Source of the DNA: Cordylochernes scorpioides
Lineage: Eukaryota; Arthropoda; Arachnida; Pseudoscorpiones; Chernetidae
NCBI GenBank assembly: GCA_030710605.1
Contig: CP092882.1
Span: 14,079,677 to 14,143,676 of the forward strand
Direction: 5' to 3'
DNA: 64,000 bases
Shown here: one piece after another, positions 31,201-32,990 of the stretch
How the letters are laid out: every line of letters begins with the position of its first letter
Position numbering within the stretch: position 1 is the stretch's first letter
Position numbers and translations under genes: made by a program
The notes under the pieces: generated by a model
What the model was told of the DNA's origin: nothing
What the model saw: the letters and a program-made list of their open reading frames with translations, nothing else
The model's database searches: none

Positions 31201-32523
31201 AAGTCCATATCTCAGAAGAAGGCCAAGTGACACTCACTCCTCACTTTCTTACTGCTACTCTTTTTGTGTTGTTTTTCTTGCTTCCCTCTTTCTCTTTCTT
31301 TTTTTTTTCTTTTTCTTCTGTCTATATCGTTGTTTCCTTTGTCTCACTGCTTTGTTCTTATGCATACCTCTGGTGAATCCTGTATAGGGTCAGTGACCCT
31401 AAATAAAGGCTTTTTGTTGTTGTTGAATATGCAAATACATTGAATATGCAATACAAATTTATATGATTATATTTTGATAGACGATAAATATAGATTTAGA
31501 TTATATAAATTAGAAATATTTATATAATTATTAATTTTTTGACCAGAAATTGGTTAGTTGTTATTAGAATTGTCTTGAAGCCTTTTTTTTTATATAGAAC
31601 TGTTTGTTTTGTTTATTATATTTCTTTAAATTTAAACATATATAAAATATGTGTTAAATATCTCTCCCTTTGTGCATTTATCGTATTATTTAATAATAAT
31701 CCATGCCATATATTGATTCTCAAAAACATATTTTTTTAAAAAGTAAAAGACATTTATAAATTTTATATCATTATTTTGACATTTAGCAATATATTTTAGT
31801 ATAGCAGTATATTTTAGTGCTTTCATACAAATTAAACATTTCCAAGAAAAACTTATTTGATGCTGTTTTAAAACACTATCAAGATATTAGAAACTATTTT
31901 TATCAGTAGGGAGGGAAGGGTGGGTATTATTACACAACAAATTGCTTAATTAAGAAATTTGAGAATGTTATTCTTTAATAAAAAGAAAATGTTAGCGCTT
32001 GTAATACAATTATAATAATATTTATTTTTAAATGTAAGTTAGTAATGTCATTGATATTTTGTAGCATTATAAGGAAAGAAGTAAATCAAGCTATCAAAAA
32101 TATTTTGGCAATCATTGGCTTTTGTTATATAGAGAAAAATACATTTAAATTTCATATAAAAAATCAATAGACAAATTATATATTAAATTGGATGAATTAT
32201 CATTGTATCTCATATCTTTTGACTAATAAATGCACAATGCCAATTATCTGATATGCATTTTTGTGGCTAGTTTTAAGCCAATTGATATCATTCACCATTT
32301 AAAATTTTGCAAACTTGAATAAAAAAATGCTTTAAATATTTTTAAATGAATGCTCTTAGTATGAGTGTAATGTGTAGCGTGTAATTACAAGCTTTAAATA
32401 TTTATCAATATTGTTGTCAGCCCCCCTCCAAAAAAATAAAAACTTACCAAAAACCGATGTTAGAACTGCCCCTGAACATGAGGATATCATCTGCTGAAGA
32501 GGCGTTATACTATTTGATGGCAT
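1125..32523 (-). CDS. SLC25A40: SLC25A39/SLC25A40-type mitochondrial carrier, 5' six coding exons (3' end off window)
   Basis: Six coding exons on the minus strand, in gene order: 32523-32448, 19483-19308, 11526-11331, 3470-3396, 1798-1700, 1222-1125. Every junction has AG acceptor and GT donor dinucleotides (mostly GTAAGT or GTGAGT), and intron phases agree across all five joins, giving an open 240-residue reading frame. The product is an inner-membrane carrier. Residues 28-33 (PLDVVK) and about 158-163 (PLEMVR) are the first two mitochondrial-carrier signatures (PxDxxK/R), one per repeat. The long cysteine-containing matrix loop after helix 1 is characteristic of SLC25A39/40, which import glutathione into mitochondria (established for mammals). 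Family members are about 330-360 residues, so roughly 100 C-terminal residues with the third signature are missing to the left. I cannot separate SLC25A39 from SLC25A40; many invertebrates have one gene. Introns reach ~13 kb and are full of transposons, but no exon is broken. Confidence 0.9.
1328..1625. repeat. Fold-back repeat (MITE-like), with a third copy at 30895-31030
   Basis: The left part (1328-1470) and right part (1500-1625) are diverged inverted copies. Both contain the GGTACAACTTCCTT / AAGGAAGTTGTACC terminus, an AATAAAGGTCACTGT-like core and a 'TTGTTCACA' block. The right-arm sequence recurs once more on the plus strand at about 30895-31030. Confidence 0.6.
1700..1798 (-). CDS. 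SLC25A40: SLC25A40 exon 5: matrix loop 2 and start of helix 4
   Basis: A 99-base exon with acceptor AG at 1800-1799 and donor GTAAGT at 1699-1694. It encodes EMGQALRDQVQSKGIGSMWR then GLVPTIWRDVPFS. The G...S.WRG..PT..RDVPFS block is the family pattern at the end of the second matrix loop. A different frame gives a longer shadow ORF over the same bases, which has no carrier features. Confidence 0.9.
1953..2240 (-). repeat. LINE 3' tail fragment next to a pogo/SINE-like fragment
   Basis: Contains TTGTTTCTTATCCCCTTGTG (the reverse of a tail 'CACAAGGGGATAAGAAACAA' seen at 3285, 9112 and 9415) followed by sequence shared with 8805-8870 (GATCATGGTGCCATGA). A short GGTCAGTTGAACTCAGG stretch near 2200 resembles the 'GGCCAGCTGAGCCCAGG' repeat elsewhere. 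Truncated and non-coding. Confidence 0.45.
2514..2541. repeat. (GA)n microsatellite
   Basis: Roughly a dozen consecutive GA dinucleotides. Confidence 0.85.
2937..3355 (+). repeat. tRNA-derived SINE, interrupted by a LINE tail
   Basis: The head (2937-3010) has a tRNA-like region ending in a B-box-like GGGTTCGATTTCC, followed by a T/A-rich linker. The body contains TCTTGCAAAAGTCCAACCC and AGTGCAAGTAACCAAACAGG, and the tail ends in CACGTGTACTAGGGATAA. A 95-bp LINE tail with (AAC)n (3217-3313) is inserted at CCATGATTATCA, which is repeated on both sides of it, so that motif looks like a target duplication. The same SINE recurs at 14395, 24900, 25030, 25948, 27660, 29715 and 61745. Confidence 0.7.
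3396..3470 (-). CDS. SLC25A40: SLC25A40 exon 4: second carrier signature
   Basis: A 75-base exon with acceptor AG at 3472-3471 and donor GTAAGT at 3395-3390. It encodes VVAVTCISPLEMVRTAMQSK followed by KLSYL. PLEMVR is the second PxExxR signature of the carrier fold and ISPLE.xRT is typical of SLC25A39/40. Phases at both ends agree with the neighbouring exons. Confidence 0.88.
3545..3880. repeat. Inverted pair of Penelope-type pLTR fragments with degraded hammerhead cores
   Basis: 3550-3690 matches the Penelope-like tail at 51595-51720 (shared GCCTGG.TGGCATTCAT, GACAC.TCGGCCA, TTTCGACAAAA.. and GTCC.TGTCAGG). A second copy in inverse orientation starts near 3755 (CCTGACAAGGACAAAATATA). On the minus strand the first copy reads CTGACAA - GGACAAATTTTTGTC - GAAAC, the core of a hammerhead with a changed cleavage triplet. 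The second copy is more decayed. Confidence 0.6.
3881..4850. other. Intron sequence without gene; dispersed repeat
   Basis: No exon is seen. About 3990-4070 (AGAGATGCATGGGGACTTCTGAGG) recurs in inverse orientation at about 57405-57465 (CCTCAGATGTCTCCATGCATCTCT), so part of this is a dispersed repeat. Confidence 0.45.
4852..5037. repeat. Two collapsed copies of the hammerhead fold-back family
   Basis: Each half has GACCAAATC..AAATAAATA, GTGTGTGACATTTC or GTGTGTGACGTTTC, a self-complementary GTAACAACGTTGTTAC-type stem, then the inverse of the flank. The loop between the arms is gone, so only the stem II hairpin and flanks remain and no complete CTGANGA is left. Confidence 0.75.
5054..5302. repeat. 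Near-perfect 249-bp palindrome (fold-back family J)
   Basis: Arms 5054-5166 and 5190-5302 (about 113 nt each) are almost exact reverse complements around a ~23-nt spacer. Each contains CTGCAATGGAAAAATTAATG, GGGAGGG and CCCTCCCAGCGGTTTC (or the inverse). One diverged arm recurs at 6015-6115, and two opposed arms flank CARNMT1 exon 2 (61262-61345, 61595-61690). Confidence 0.85.
5588..6000. repeat. Hammerhead fold-back element, long-loop copy
   Basis: Outer arms are GGCACAATTTGGATTATAGA and the AAGGTAATAAGACCAAATC block, mirrored at 5965-6000. Inner arms extend through ACTGAATGAGAAATTTTACC and GTTACTGTTATCAAG, mirrored at 5876-5915, giving a hairpin of ~170-nt arms. Minus-strand ribozyme core at 5655-5688 (CTGAAGA .. 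GGTAAC/GTTGCC .. GAAACATC); plus-strand core at 5926-5959 with CTAAAGA instead of CTGAAGA. Confidence 0.85.
6015..6885. other. Intron sequence: one arm of fold-back family J, otherwise unassigned
   Basis: 6015-6115 matches one arm of the 5054-5302 palindrome (GAGGCTTGGCTCATCAGTG). The rest is AT-rich without recognised exons. Confidence 0.4.
6886..6966. repeat. Short deleted hammerhead fold-back copy
   Basis: AAGGTAATAAGACCAAATCC on the left and GGTCTTATTACCTTG on the right enclose a truncated ACAACGCTGTTACAGAAATGTCACACAC. Only one half of the ribozyme region remains. Confidence 0.75.
6978..7405 (+). repeat. Dispersed element, inverted partner at 18832-19271
   Basis: Starts CTAGCCGAATGACACGGGCA and includes AAATAAATGCATATATTAGT twice in opposite orientation, a GAGTGGGGGGGCAAAG segment and AACGGTGACAGAG. 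The same sequence is found in inverse at 18832-19271. The 'CCGAATGACACGGGCAACGCCCGTG' type of start resembles other low-copy elements that begin with a GC-rich hairpin. No ORF. Confidence 0.7.
7406..8148. other. Intron sequence, unassigned
   Basis: No exon is recognised. On the minus strand 7500-7700 has LINE-like codon runs with a C-x2-C pair, too weak to call. Confidence 0.3.
8149..8520 (+). pseudogene. LINE ORF2 C-terminal fragment (zinc-knuckle tail)
   Basis: Open frame 8149-8499 ends in WKSGHLRPLVYKEGAKSFPM, C-x2-C (CTRC), PQHLLNC and a short helix before the stop. This C-x2-C...H..C tail after the RNase H-like region is common at the 3' end of I/R1/Jockey-group LINE ORFs, and I recall similar tails from spider genomes. 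The upstream enzyme domains are missing (5' truncation). It is an element remnant, not a host gene. Confidence 0.65.
8805..9140 (+). repeat. RTE-like LINE 3' fragment with (AAC)n tail
   Basis: Encodes, with a disruption, the ACIRCTKQDLWERPLLIIKQ LE tail shared with 9410-9600 (minus) and 3217-3313 (plus), and ends in GGGGATAAGAAACAACAACA. Truncated copy. Confidence 0.65.
9178..9600 (-). pseudogene. RTE-like LINE remnant: RT palm end plus 3' tail
   Basis: The minus-strand frame reads HIMRLADLDKIHIGGFKINN LCYADNTTLLAENKEDL at about 9345-9180. This is the RT active-site region, with YADD changed to YADN. Separately 9609-9410 encodes YPTCPKCSLVPAAPEHILDC and LWERPLLIIKQLEEHELM before a GATAAGAAACAACAAC tail. 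The two parts are in non-consecutive order and carry stops, so this is a decayed, possibly composite fragment. Confidence 0.65.
9836..9943. repeat. Deleted hammerhead fold-back copy inserted in LINE remnant
   Basis: CTACAAGAAAATAAGACCTA on the left pairs with TTTTCTTGTAG on the right. GACGTTTCGGTAAC..GTTGTTACC is kept but CTGANGA is lost. It lies between two pieces of an RTE-like LINE (9178-9345 and 9945-10330). Confidence 0.75.
9945..10330 (-). pseudogene. RTE-like LINE remnant: RT fingers/palm region
   Basis: Reading the minus strand gives EEGRWTRDQITNLRWIMKMH, then FIIDYSKAFDYINHTKPWTT L. These are the RT blocks around the first catalytic Asp (F.DY.KAFD). The product would be the reverse transcriptase of an RTE-clade LINE. 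Frames shift and stop, so it is inactive. Confidence 0.65.
10371..11324. other. Intron sequence, AT-rich
   Basis: No exon is seen. A pogo-type terminus (CAGTAAAACCCCGCTAA) appears at 10975 and continues for only ~40 bases, so a truncated Tigger end. A TCAGGATATG motif recurs at 10890, 57513 and 63965. Confidence 0.4.
11331..11526 (-). CDS. SLC25A40: SLC25A40 exon 3: transmembrane helices 2-3
   Basis: The acceptor AG is at 11528-11527 and the donor GTAGCT at 11330-11325. It encodes DAFLRIARSEGLVTLWSGLP, then PTLLMSVPSTVIYFTVYDQL and a loop ending in GPMLAGASAR. The EG...LW.GL.P block and the following hydrophobic helix match the first mitochondrial-carrier repeat. It leaves one base (phase 1) that continues correctly into exon 4. 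Confidence 0.9.
11529..12330. other. Intron sequence with partial SINE and local duplication
   Basis: 11645-11780 and 11975-12110 are direct repeats (AATGCCAAACAGCCACAAAC, AATAAATT.GTAAAAACTTATC). 11853-11975 is the 3' part of the tRNA-derived SINE in inverse orientation (CCTAGTACACGTGGTACAGG). (AC)n lies at 12221-12243. Confidence 0.55.
12335..12740 (-). repeat. Dispersed repeat E with a triplicated 60-bp segment
   Basis: Minus-strand copy of the repeat at 59577, 60265, 62160 and 62985. The 60-bp unit starting AGGAGGGGAAGCAGTAACAA is present three times in tandem (about 12359-12538), differing by only a few bases. A short frame through the units is translated-looking (LESLLLLPLLFHPGQLNTGD) but it is a repeat artefact. 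Confidence 0.75.
12741..13205. other. Intron sequence, unassigned
   Basis: I see no gene or recognised repeat here. Confidence 0.4.
13206..13349. repeat. Degenerate hammerhead fold-back copy
   Basis: AAGGTAATAAGACCAA on the left, GGTCTTATTAC on the right; the plus strand keeps TTGATGATGGTAACAACATT and GTTACCGGAACGTC, so the core is mutated. Confidence 0.7.
13350..13435 (-). repeat. RTE-like LINE 3' tail
   Basis: TTGTTGTTTCTTATCCTCTT followed by the AAACAGCTC...AAGG block in inverse, as at 9410-9490. Short 5'-truncated copy. Confidence 0.6.
13663..13890 (+). pseudogene. LINE 3' tail (family G) with zinc-knuckle remnant
   Basis: Open frame 13663-13866 contains RLKSGHLRTMTFQNGCRVFP, C-x2-C (CTKC), TPRHIIDC and a short tail ending DTLV. 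It is followed by GAGTGGAGATAAGAAAGAAG. Truncated copies are at 17545, 19975, 24559 (minus), 28615-29173 (amplified), 29245 (minus) and 59050. Confidence 0.65.
13956..14127. repeat. Tigger MITE (CAGTYGAACYTCTTTAATTC type)
   Basis: Starts TA-CAGTCCAACTTCTTTAATTC and ends with the inverse GAATTAAAGAGATTATAC. The termini match those of the full-length Tigger at 21960-24360, so it is probably a deletion derivative of that family. It abuts another MITE at 14128. Confidence 0.7.
14128..14282. repeat. Tigger MITE (CAGTAGAACCTCC type)
   Basis: Terminal inverted repeats CAGTTGAACATCC and GGAGGTAGTTCTACTG, with internal self-complementary GAACACCTCTC / GGGAG. Related copies at 21415-21568, 26888-27041 and 30477-30650; interrupted copies at 19898, 60179 and 63345. 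Confidence 0.7.
14395..14693 (+). repeat. tRNA-derived SINE, nearly complete
   Basis: The head ends in a B-box-like region (GAGTTCGATTCCCGC). It is followed by a T-rich linker, then TCTTGCAAAAGTCCAACCCC and TAACTTCTACCCACCATGAT, and ends CACGTGTACTAGGGATAAGC. Internal RNA polymerase III boxes and a shared body identify a SINE. A partial inverse copy follows at 14725-14800. Confidence 0.7.
14725..14800 (-). repeat. SINE 3' fragment, inverse
   Basis: GCTTATCCCTAGTAGACGTG and CCATGATAATCATGGTGG are the inverse of the SINE tail that ends 30 bases earlier, so the two form a local hairpin. Confidence 0.65.
14801..15190. other. Intron sequence, unassigned
   Basis: Nothing recognised. Confidence 0.4.
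15192..15368. repeat. Tigger MITE (CTATAGCGCCCCC type)
   Basis: TA-CAGATAAACCTGTCTATAG at the left and CTATAGACAGGTTTAACTG-TA at the right; internal CTATAGCGCCC blocks repeat in both orientations. Other copies at 17959-18124, 21617-21778 and 24496-24810. Confidence 0.8.
15458..15698. repeat. Hammerhead fold-back element
   Basis: Arms: GATAAGGCACAG..ATTATAGA, CACAAGGTAATAAGACCAAA, then GTGTGTGACG and the ribozyme segment on the left; on the right ribozyme, CACACTATTTATTTATTTAT, GGATTTGATCTTATTACC. The loop is about 55 bases. The left arm carries an uninterrupted minus-strand hammerhead core and the right arm a degraded one. Confidence 0.85.
15531..15564 (-). ncRNA. Hammerhead ribozyme core (intact motif)
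   Basis: Minus strand: CTGAAGA, stem II TGGTAAC-AACGCT-GTTACC, GAAAC, then cleavage triplet GTC followed by ACACAC. TGT before CTGA can pair with ACA after GTC (stem I). Stem III is only A-C/G-T with no loop, the minimal type described for Penelope-like and retrozyme hammerheads, which favours cleavage as a dimer. Activity is inferred, not shown. Confidence 0.7.
15700..16152. other. Intron sequence, unassigned
   Basis: Contains an ORF of 125 codons overlapping the previous repeat, but no recognised domain; probably LINE-derived or random. Confidence 0.35.
16155..17386 (+). mobile_element. Tigger-like (pogo) element, transposase mostly deleted
   Basis: Bounded by TA and terminal inverted repeats CAGTAAAACCCCGCTAAGAC and TATAGAGGGGTTTTACTG. 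The 5' region has many GCTATAACGAAC repeats. At ~16620-16870 the plus strand encodes a pogo/psq helix-turn-helix (AKEKVARTKISLEKKLTIIK, AIESGTSQAELRKKMKMSKS, SISTIW), then stops. No CENPB-type second domain or DDE catalytic domain remains. A non-autonomous derivative that still encodes the DNA-binding start. Confidence 0.75.
17545..17880 (+). repeat. Two fragments of LINE tail G
   Basis: 17553-17645 (CATTGATGAGCTCTACTCTT, then TGAGTGGAGATATGAAAGAA) and 17822-17880 (ACAAGTTTGATACCCTAATA, GAGTGGAGATAAGAAAG) are partial family G tails separated by ~175 bases of unassigned sequence. Confidence 0.55.
17959..18124. repeat. Tigger MITE (CTATAGCGCCCCC type)
   Basis: TA-CAGTTAAACCTGTCTATAG to TATAGACAGGTTTAACTG-TA, with internal inverted CTATAGCGCC motifs. 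Confidence 0.8.
18172..18262. repeat. Half copy of the hammerhead fold-back family
   Basis: Starts inside the stem II hairpin (CGGTAACAACGCTGTTACG) and runs to AATCCAAATTGTGCTTTATC. The left arm and ribozyme core are missing. Confidence 0.65.
18266..18451. repeat. Tigger MITE related to the 21960-24360 element
   Basis: Left end AATCTCTTTAATCCAACCC, right end GTTGAATTAGAAGTGGAAGACTG; both resemble the TIR of the full element with changes. Confidence 0.5.
18507..18795 (-). repeat. Dispersed repeat E, single-unit copy
   Basis: CCCAAGCCTGGATGAAAAAG, GAGCAGTAACAAGCTCACTA, GATAGTACCCTGTAAGGG, GAACAGCTGCATATGG and GACAAAGGCATTCTACTTCA in the same order as the minus-strand copy at 12335-12740, ending in GGAGATAAGAAAGAAAG. 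Confidence 0.7.
18832..19271 (-). repeat. Dispersed element, inverted partner of 6978-7405
   Basis: Inverse of 6978-7405, ending GGGTCATTCGGCTAG at 19271. Contains TAAATAAATGCATATATTAG twice in opposite orientations. Forms an inverted pair ~11.4 kb apart within the carrier gene. Confidence 0.7.
19308..19483 (-). CDS. SLC25A40: SLC25A40 exon 2: first carrier signature and cysteine loop
   Basis: The acceptor AG is at 19485-19484 and the donor GTAAGT at 19307-19302. Translation runs from TPLDVVKVRLQAQQKEM through a cysteine-rich stretch (KCFTYC, then DFCCCVNG) to LTGTK. It corresponds to the end of helix 1 and the first matrix loop, where mammalian SLC25A39 carries four cysteines linked to iron-sulfur/glutathione sensing. 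Three positions line up here; at the expected fourth I see Arg, with extra Cys residues next to the third. Confidence 0.9.
19585..19707. repeat. Hammerhead fold-back element, subfamily 2, short right arm
   Basis: CTACAAGAAAATAAGACCTA and GTGTGTGATGTTTCAGTAAC on the left; TTCTTGTAGCTATAATC on the right. The minus-strand core at 19628-19661 reads CTGATGA, GGTAAC/GTTACT, GAAACATC; the cleavage triplet is ATC. Confidence 0.75.
19898..20185. repeat. CAGTAGAACCTCC-type MITE split by a LINE tail G
   Basis: MITE left half 19898-19979, LINE tail 19980-20103 (ATTATTGACTGTATTGACTC ... GGAGAGAAGAAAGAAGAAGA), MITE right half 20104-20185. ACCACTTTTGC occurs at both junctions, a likely target duplication. 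Confidence 0.6.
20527..20790. repeat. Degenerate hammerhead fold-back copy whose loop holds a tRNA-like sequence
   Basis: Left arm ATGGTAATAAGACTAAATAA, GGTAACAAAGTTGTTACC, CATCAGGCAAAAG; right arm CTTTTGTCTGATGATGACAA and TTTGGTCTTATTATC. The arms are diverged. The spacer 20614-20700 is a tRNA-Tyr-like sequence on the minus strand. Confidence 0.7.
20614..20700 (-). tRNA. tRNA-Tyr(GUA)-like with intron, probable pseudogene
   Basis: Minus strand folds as a tRNA. The acceptor strands CCCTCAA and TCGAGGG have one mismatch. The D-arm start AGCTCAATTGG is present with a poor stem. The anticodon stem AAGAA/TTCTT surrounds loop CTGTAGA with anticodon GTA. A ~14-nt insert sits just 3' of the anticodon, where tRNA-Tyr introns lie. 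The T-arm is GCTTG-TTCAAAT-CCGGC with one mismatch. Mismatches in three stems suggest a pseudogene or a tRNA-derived repeat head. Confidence 0.65.
20791..21412. other. Intron sequence, unassigned
   Basis: Contains an (AAC)n run at 21118-21134 typical of a LINE tail; no exon seen. Confidence 0.35.
21415..21568. repeat. Tigger MITE (CAGTAGAACCTCC type), complete
   Basis: TA-CAGTAGAACCTCCCTGTAAA at left, GGGTGGTTCTACTG-TA at right. The core has GTCCTTTAGGGAGAGGTGTC and its partial inverse. Confidence 0.8.
21617..21778. repeat. Tigger MITE (CTATAGCGCCCCC type)
   Basis: TA-CAGTTAAATCTTGTCTATAG to TATAGACAGGTTTAACTG-TA. Confidence 0.8.
21960..24360 (-). mobile_element. Near full-length Tigger-like (pogo, Tc1/mariner) transposon
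   Basis: Bounded by TA target duplications (21958-21959, 24361-24362) and inverted repeats CAGTCGAACCTCTTTAATTC and GAATTAACGAGGTTATACTG. The 2.4-kb element contains one long minus-strand transposase frame (23830 to 22256) interrupted by a single stop. Both ends carry extra subterminal GTTGAATTA/GTCGAATTA repeats. MITEs at 13956 and 18266 share its termini. Confidence 0.88.
22256..23830 (-). pseudogene. Tigger/pogo transposase, one in-frame stop
   Basis: Cut-and-paste transposase of the CENP-B/Tigger type. Residues ~15-62 form the psq helix-turn-helix (QLTYVKKMKIIEEIEQGKSH ... RSTISTIFKNK). Residues ~75-140 are the CENPB DNA-binding domain (EEALFRWIRQANAM ... GWLEKFKARRNI). From ~165 there is the DDE region with NADETGLFYKLLP (first D), LILDNCPAHQ (second D) and LQPCDMGIIKALK (third acidic site). 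The first part ends at a TAA at 22627-22625 after NRSFEAY; the same frame continues as KKHQAIDVNYIDFLEVDKDV through an acidic tail to 22256. The TAA lies in a long A-run on the coding strand. One substitution separates it from a ~520-residue protein, so it is recently inactivated or a terminal stop with a 3' extension. Confidence 0.82.
24496..24810. repeat. CTATAGCGCCCCC-type Tigger MITE split by LINE tail G
   Basis: MITE ends CAGTTAAACCTGTCTATAG and TATAGACAGGTTTAACTG. The interior is interrupted at 24559-24685 by an inverse LINE tail (CTTCTTTCTTATCTCCACTC ... GAGTCAATACAGTCAATAAT). Confidence 0.75.
24900..25340 (+). repeat. Two tRNA-derived SINE copies in tandem (first 5'-truncated)
   Basis: 24900-25027 has only the SINE body (ACCAAACAGGGCCCTGGCAC ... 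CCATGATTATCA). 25030-25340 is a complete copy: head GGGGTCGGTGGAAGGCTGG, B box TGGGTTCGATCCCCGC, body, tail CACGTGTACTAGGGATAAGC. The best copy for reconstructing the tRNA-like head. Confidence 0.72.
25459..25707. repeat. Hammerhead fold-back element, subfamily 2
   Basis: Outer arms GATAAAGCACAATTTGGATT and CACAAGAAAATAAGACCTAA, mirrored at 25675-25707. Minus core at 25533-25566 has CTGATGA and GAAACATC with a mutated stem loop; plus core at 25633-25666 has CTGATGA, GGTGAC/GTTGCC, and AAAACGTC in place of GAAACGTC. Confidence 0.82.
25806..25835. repeat. (GAT)n microsatellite
   Basis: Eight or nine consecutive GAT units. Confidence 0.85.
25948..26215 (-). repeat. tRNA-derived SINE, inverse
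   Basis: GCTTATCCCTAGTACATGTG tail, GCCAGAGCCCCGTTTGGTTA body, AGTGCCCAATGCAGGAATCG followed by a degraded B box. 26220-26300 adds a fragment of the CAGTAGAACCTCC-type MITE. Confidence 0.65.
26395..26590. repeat. Inverted repeat (fold-back)
   Basis: AATTACAAAATATATTTTCT and CACAATGAGTTTTTTTTTAT on the left are mirrored by AGAAACTCATTGTGAGAAAA and TATTTTGTAATTTTAAAA on the right around a ~45-nt centre. A single arm recurs near 19770-19850. Confidence 0.65.
26888..27041. repeat. Tigger MITE (CAGTAGAACCTCC type), complete
   Basis: TA-CAGTAAACCTACCTGTAAAGG to AAGGGAGGTTCTACTG-TA. Confidence 0.78.
27300..27471. repeat. Hammerhead fold-back element, short loop, subfamily 1
   Basis: CACAAGGTAATAAGACCAAA and GTGTGTGACGTTTCGGTAAC on the left, exact inverse on the right to TATTACCTTGTGG; loop ~20 nt. 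The minus core (27342-27374) lacks the last bases of CTGANGA; the plus core is intact. Confidence 0.88.
27397..27430 (+). ncRNA. Hammerhead ribozyme core (best preserved, plus strand)
   Basis: CTGAAGA, then TGGTAAC-AACGCT-GTTACC (perfect 6-bp stem II), GAAAC, GTC cleavage triplet, followed by ACACAC. All invariant core bases (CTGANGA, GAAA, UH site) are present. TTTTGT before CTGA can pair TGT with ACA downstream of GTC as stem I. Stem III is the loopless AC/GT type. Self-cleavage is an inference. Confidence 0.72.
27660..27965 (-). repeat. Degraded tRNA-derived SINE with a LINE tail G fragment inside
   Basis: TATCCCCAATACACATGATA tail, GTGCCAGAGCCCAAGTTACT body; 27830-27892 is a family G tail (GAGTAGAGATAAGAAAGAAG) with GGGTGCCAT on both sides as a likely target duplication. 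Confidence 0.55.
28007..28174. repeat. Degenerate hammerhead fold-back copy, subfamily 2
   Basis: GATAAAGCACAATTTGGATT and ACAAGAAAATAAGACCTAAT on the left, ATTAGGTCTTATTTTCTTGT on the right. Stem II survives on the left only; GTCGAAACGTCGCACAC remains on the right. Confidence 0.75.
28454..28576. repeat. Perfect 41-nt inverted repeat with 41-nt spacer
   Basis: Arms 28454-28494 and 28536-28576 are exact reverse complements (outer end TTCTAAATCTATTTTGAAC, inner end CAAAATTGACTTC). The spacer sequence (TTGTATTTTAGATTCTTACT) is repeated directly after the right arm at 28585-28618. Confidence 0.85.
28615..29173 (+). repeat. LINE tail G amplified into a minisatellite
   Basis: A family G tail starts at 28615. 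Its last ~80-95 bases (CAGACACCATCAACAAGCTT ... GAGTGGAGATAAGAAAGAAG) are then repeated about six times, with alternating long units (with CACAAGCTTGA/TACAAGCTTGA) and short units lacking that 12-base segment, each joined by AGAGACTCATCCCCAG. Confidence 0.82.
29245..29425 (-). pseudogene. LINE tail G, inverse, with C-x2-C remnant
   Basis: The minus-strand frame contains GCRVFPLCTKCNSQPATPRH IID as at 13663-13866, but with a deletion before the tail. Opposite in orientation to the minisatellite that ends 70 bases to its left. Confidence 0.6.
29715..29885 (-). repeat. tRNA-derived SINE body, inverse
   Basis: CATGGTGGGTAGTTGGTAAC, GCTTTTACTGTAAATGCAC, GCACTTAAAAATGTGCCATA; no head. Confidence 0.55.
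29966..30043. repeat. 78-bp perfect zero-spacer palindrome
   Basis: The two 39-nt halves are exact reverse complements with the centre between 30004 and 30005 (TTCTTATAAGAA). The 15-mer CTTTACATGTATATA flanks it directly at 29953-29967 and 30068-30082. Confidence 0.9.
30477..30650. repeat. Tigger MITE (CAGTAGAACCTCC type)
   Basis: TA-CAGTAGAACCTCCATGAGAG to CAGGGAGGTTCTAC; the terminal CTG is mutated. Confidence 0.72.
30895..32440. other. Intron 1 of the carrier gene: repeats then AT-rich sequence
   Basis: 30895-31030 is a third copy of the 1328-1625 fold-back arm. 31200-31425 ends in GGGTCAGTGACCCTAAATAA AGG and (TTG)n, a LINE-like 3' end with a polyadenylation-type AATAAA. 31440-32440 is very AT-rich with nothing recognised. 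Confidence 0.45.
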
Positions 32524-32528
32524 TTTAT
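32448..32528 (-). CDS. SLC25A40: SLC25A40 first coding exon
   Basis: The acceptor (polypyrimidine tract then CAG) ends at 32529, so a 5' untranslated exon must lie upstream. The ATG is at 32523-32521 and the coding part gives MPSNSITPLQQMISSCSGAV followed by LTSVF. The donor GTAAGT is at 32447-32442. The exon leaves one base (G), which joins TG of the next exon to give Val before TPLDVVK. TPLQQM plus S-C-S/T-G-A is the usual start of helix 1 in this family, so this ATG is the likely start. Confidence 0.88.
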
Positions 32529-32990
32529 CTGATTTTTTTTTTCCTATATTCTTAACAATATTAAATTATATATTTTTAACTTTATAAAATATATCTTAAA
32601 AAACACAGCTTCTATCTTAAACATACTATTGTAAGTTCAATACTTTAGTCAAGTACAAACAAAAATATATTGTGATGATAAAAATTTCGCAATAACAATG
32701 GAGGGTAAAAATAAATAAATATATTTAATGATTGGATACATTTTAAAATTTATTAAATAGATATATTAAATTTAATATAAAATATTATATAATTTATACA
32801 TTATCTTAAATAAATAAAAATTACTCAGGCTCATAAGGGTCCTTCATTTTACATTTTAAAATTATTTTGAGTTGATATGATACTACAAATACTTACTAGA
32901 GTACAAAAAAAAAAAAAAAAAAAACACATGTTGAAATTTCTATAAATAAAAACATTTGAAAGTGTTTTTATTTCTCAATATTAAATACTA
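32529..32990. other. Sequence upstream of the first coding exon, AT-rich
   Basis: Presumably intron between a 5' untranslated exon and the start-codon exon. Only A/T-rich sequence and an A-run (32910-32930) are seen. Confidence 0.35.
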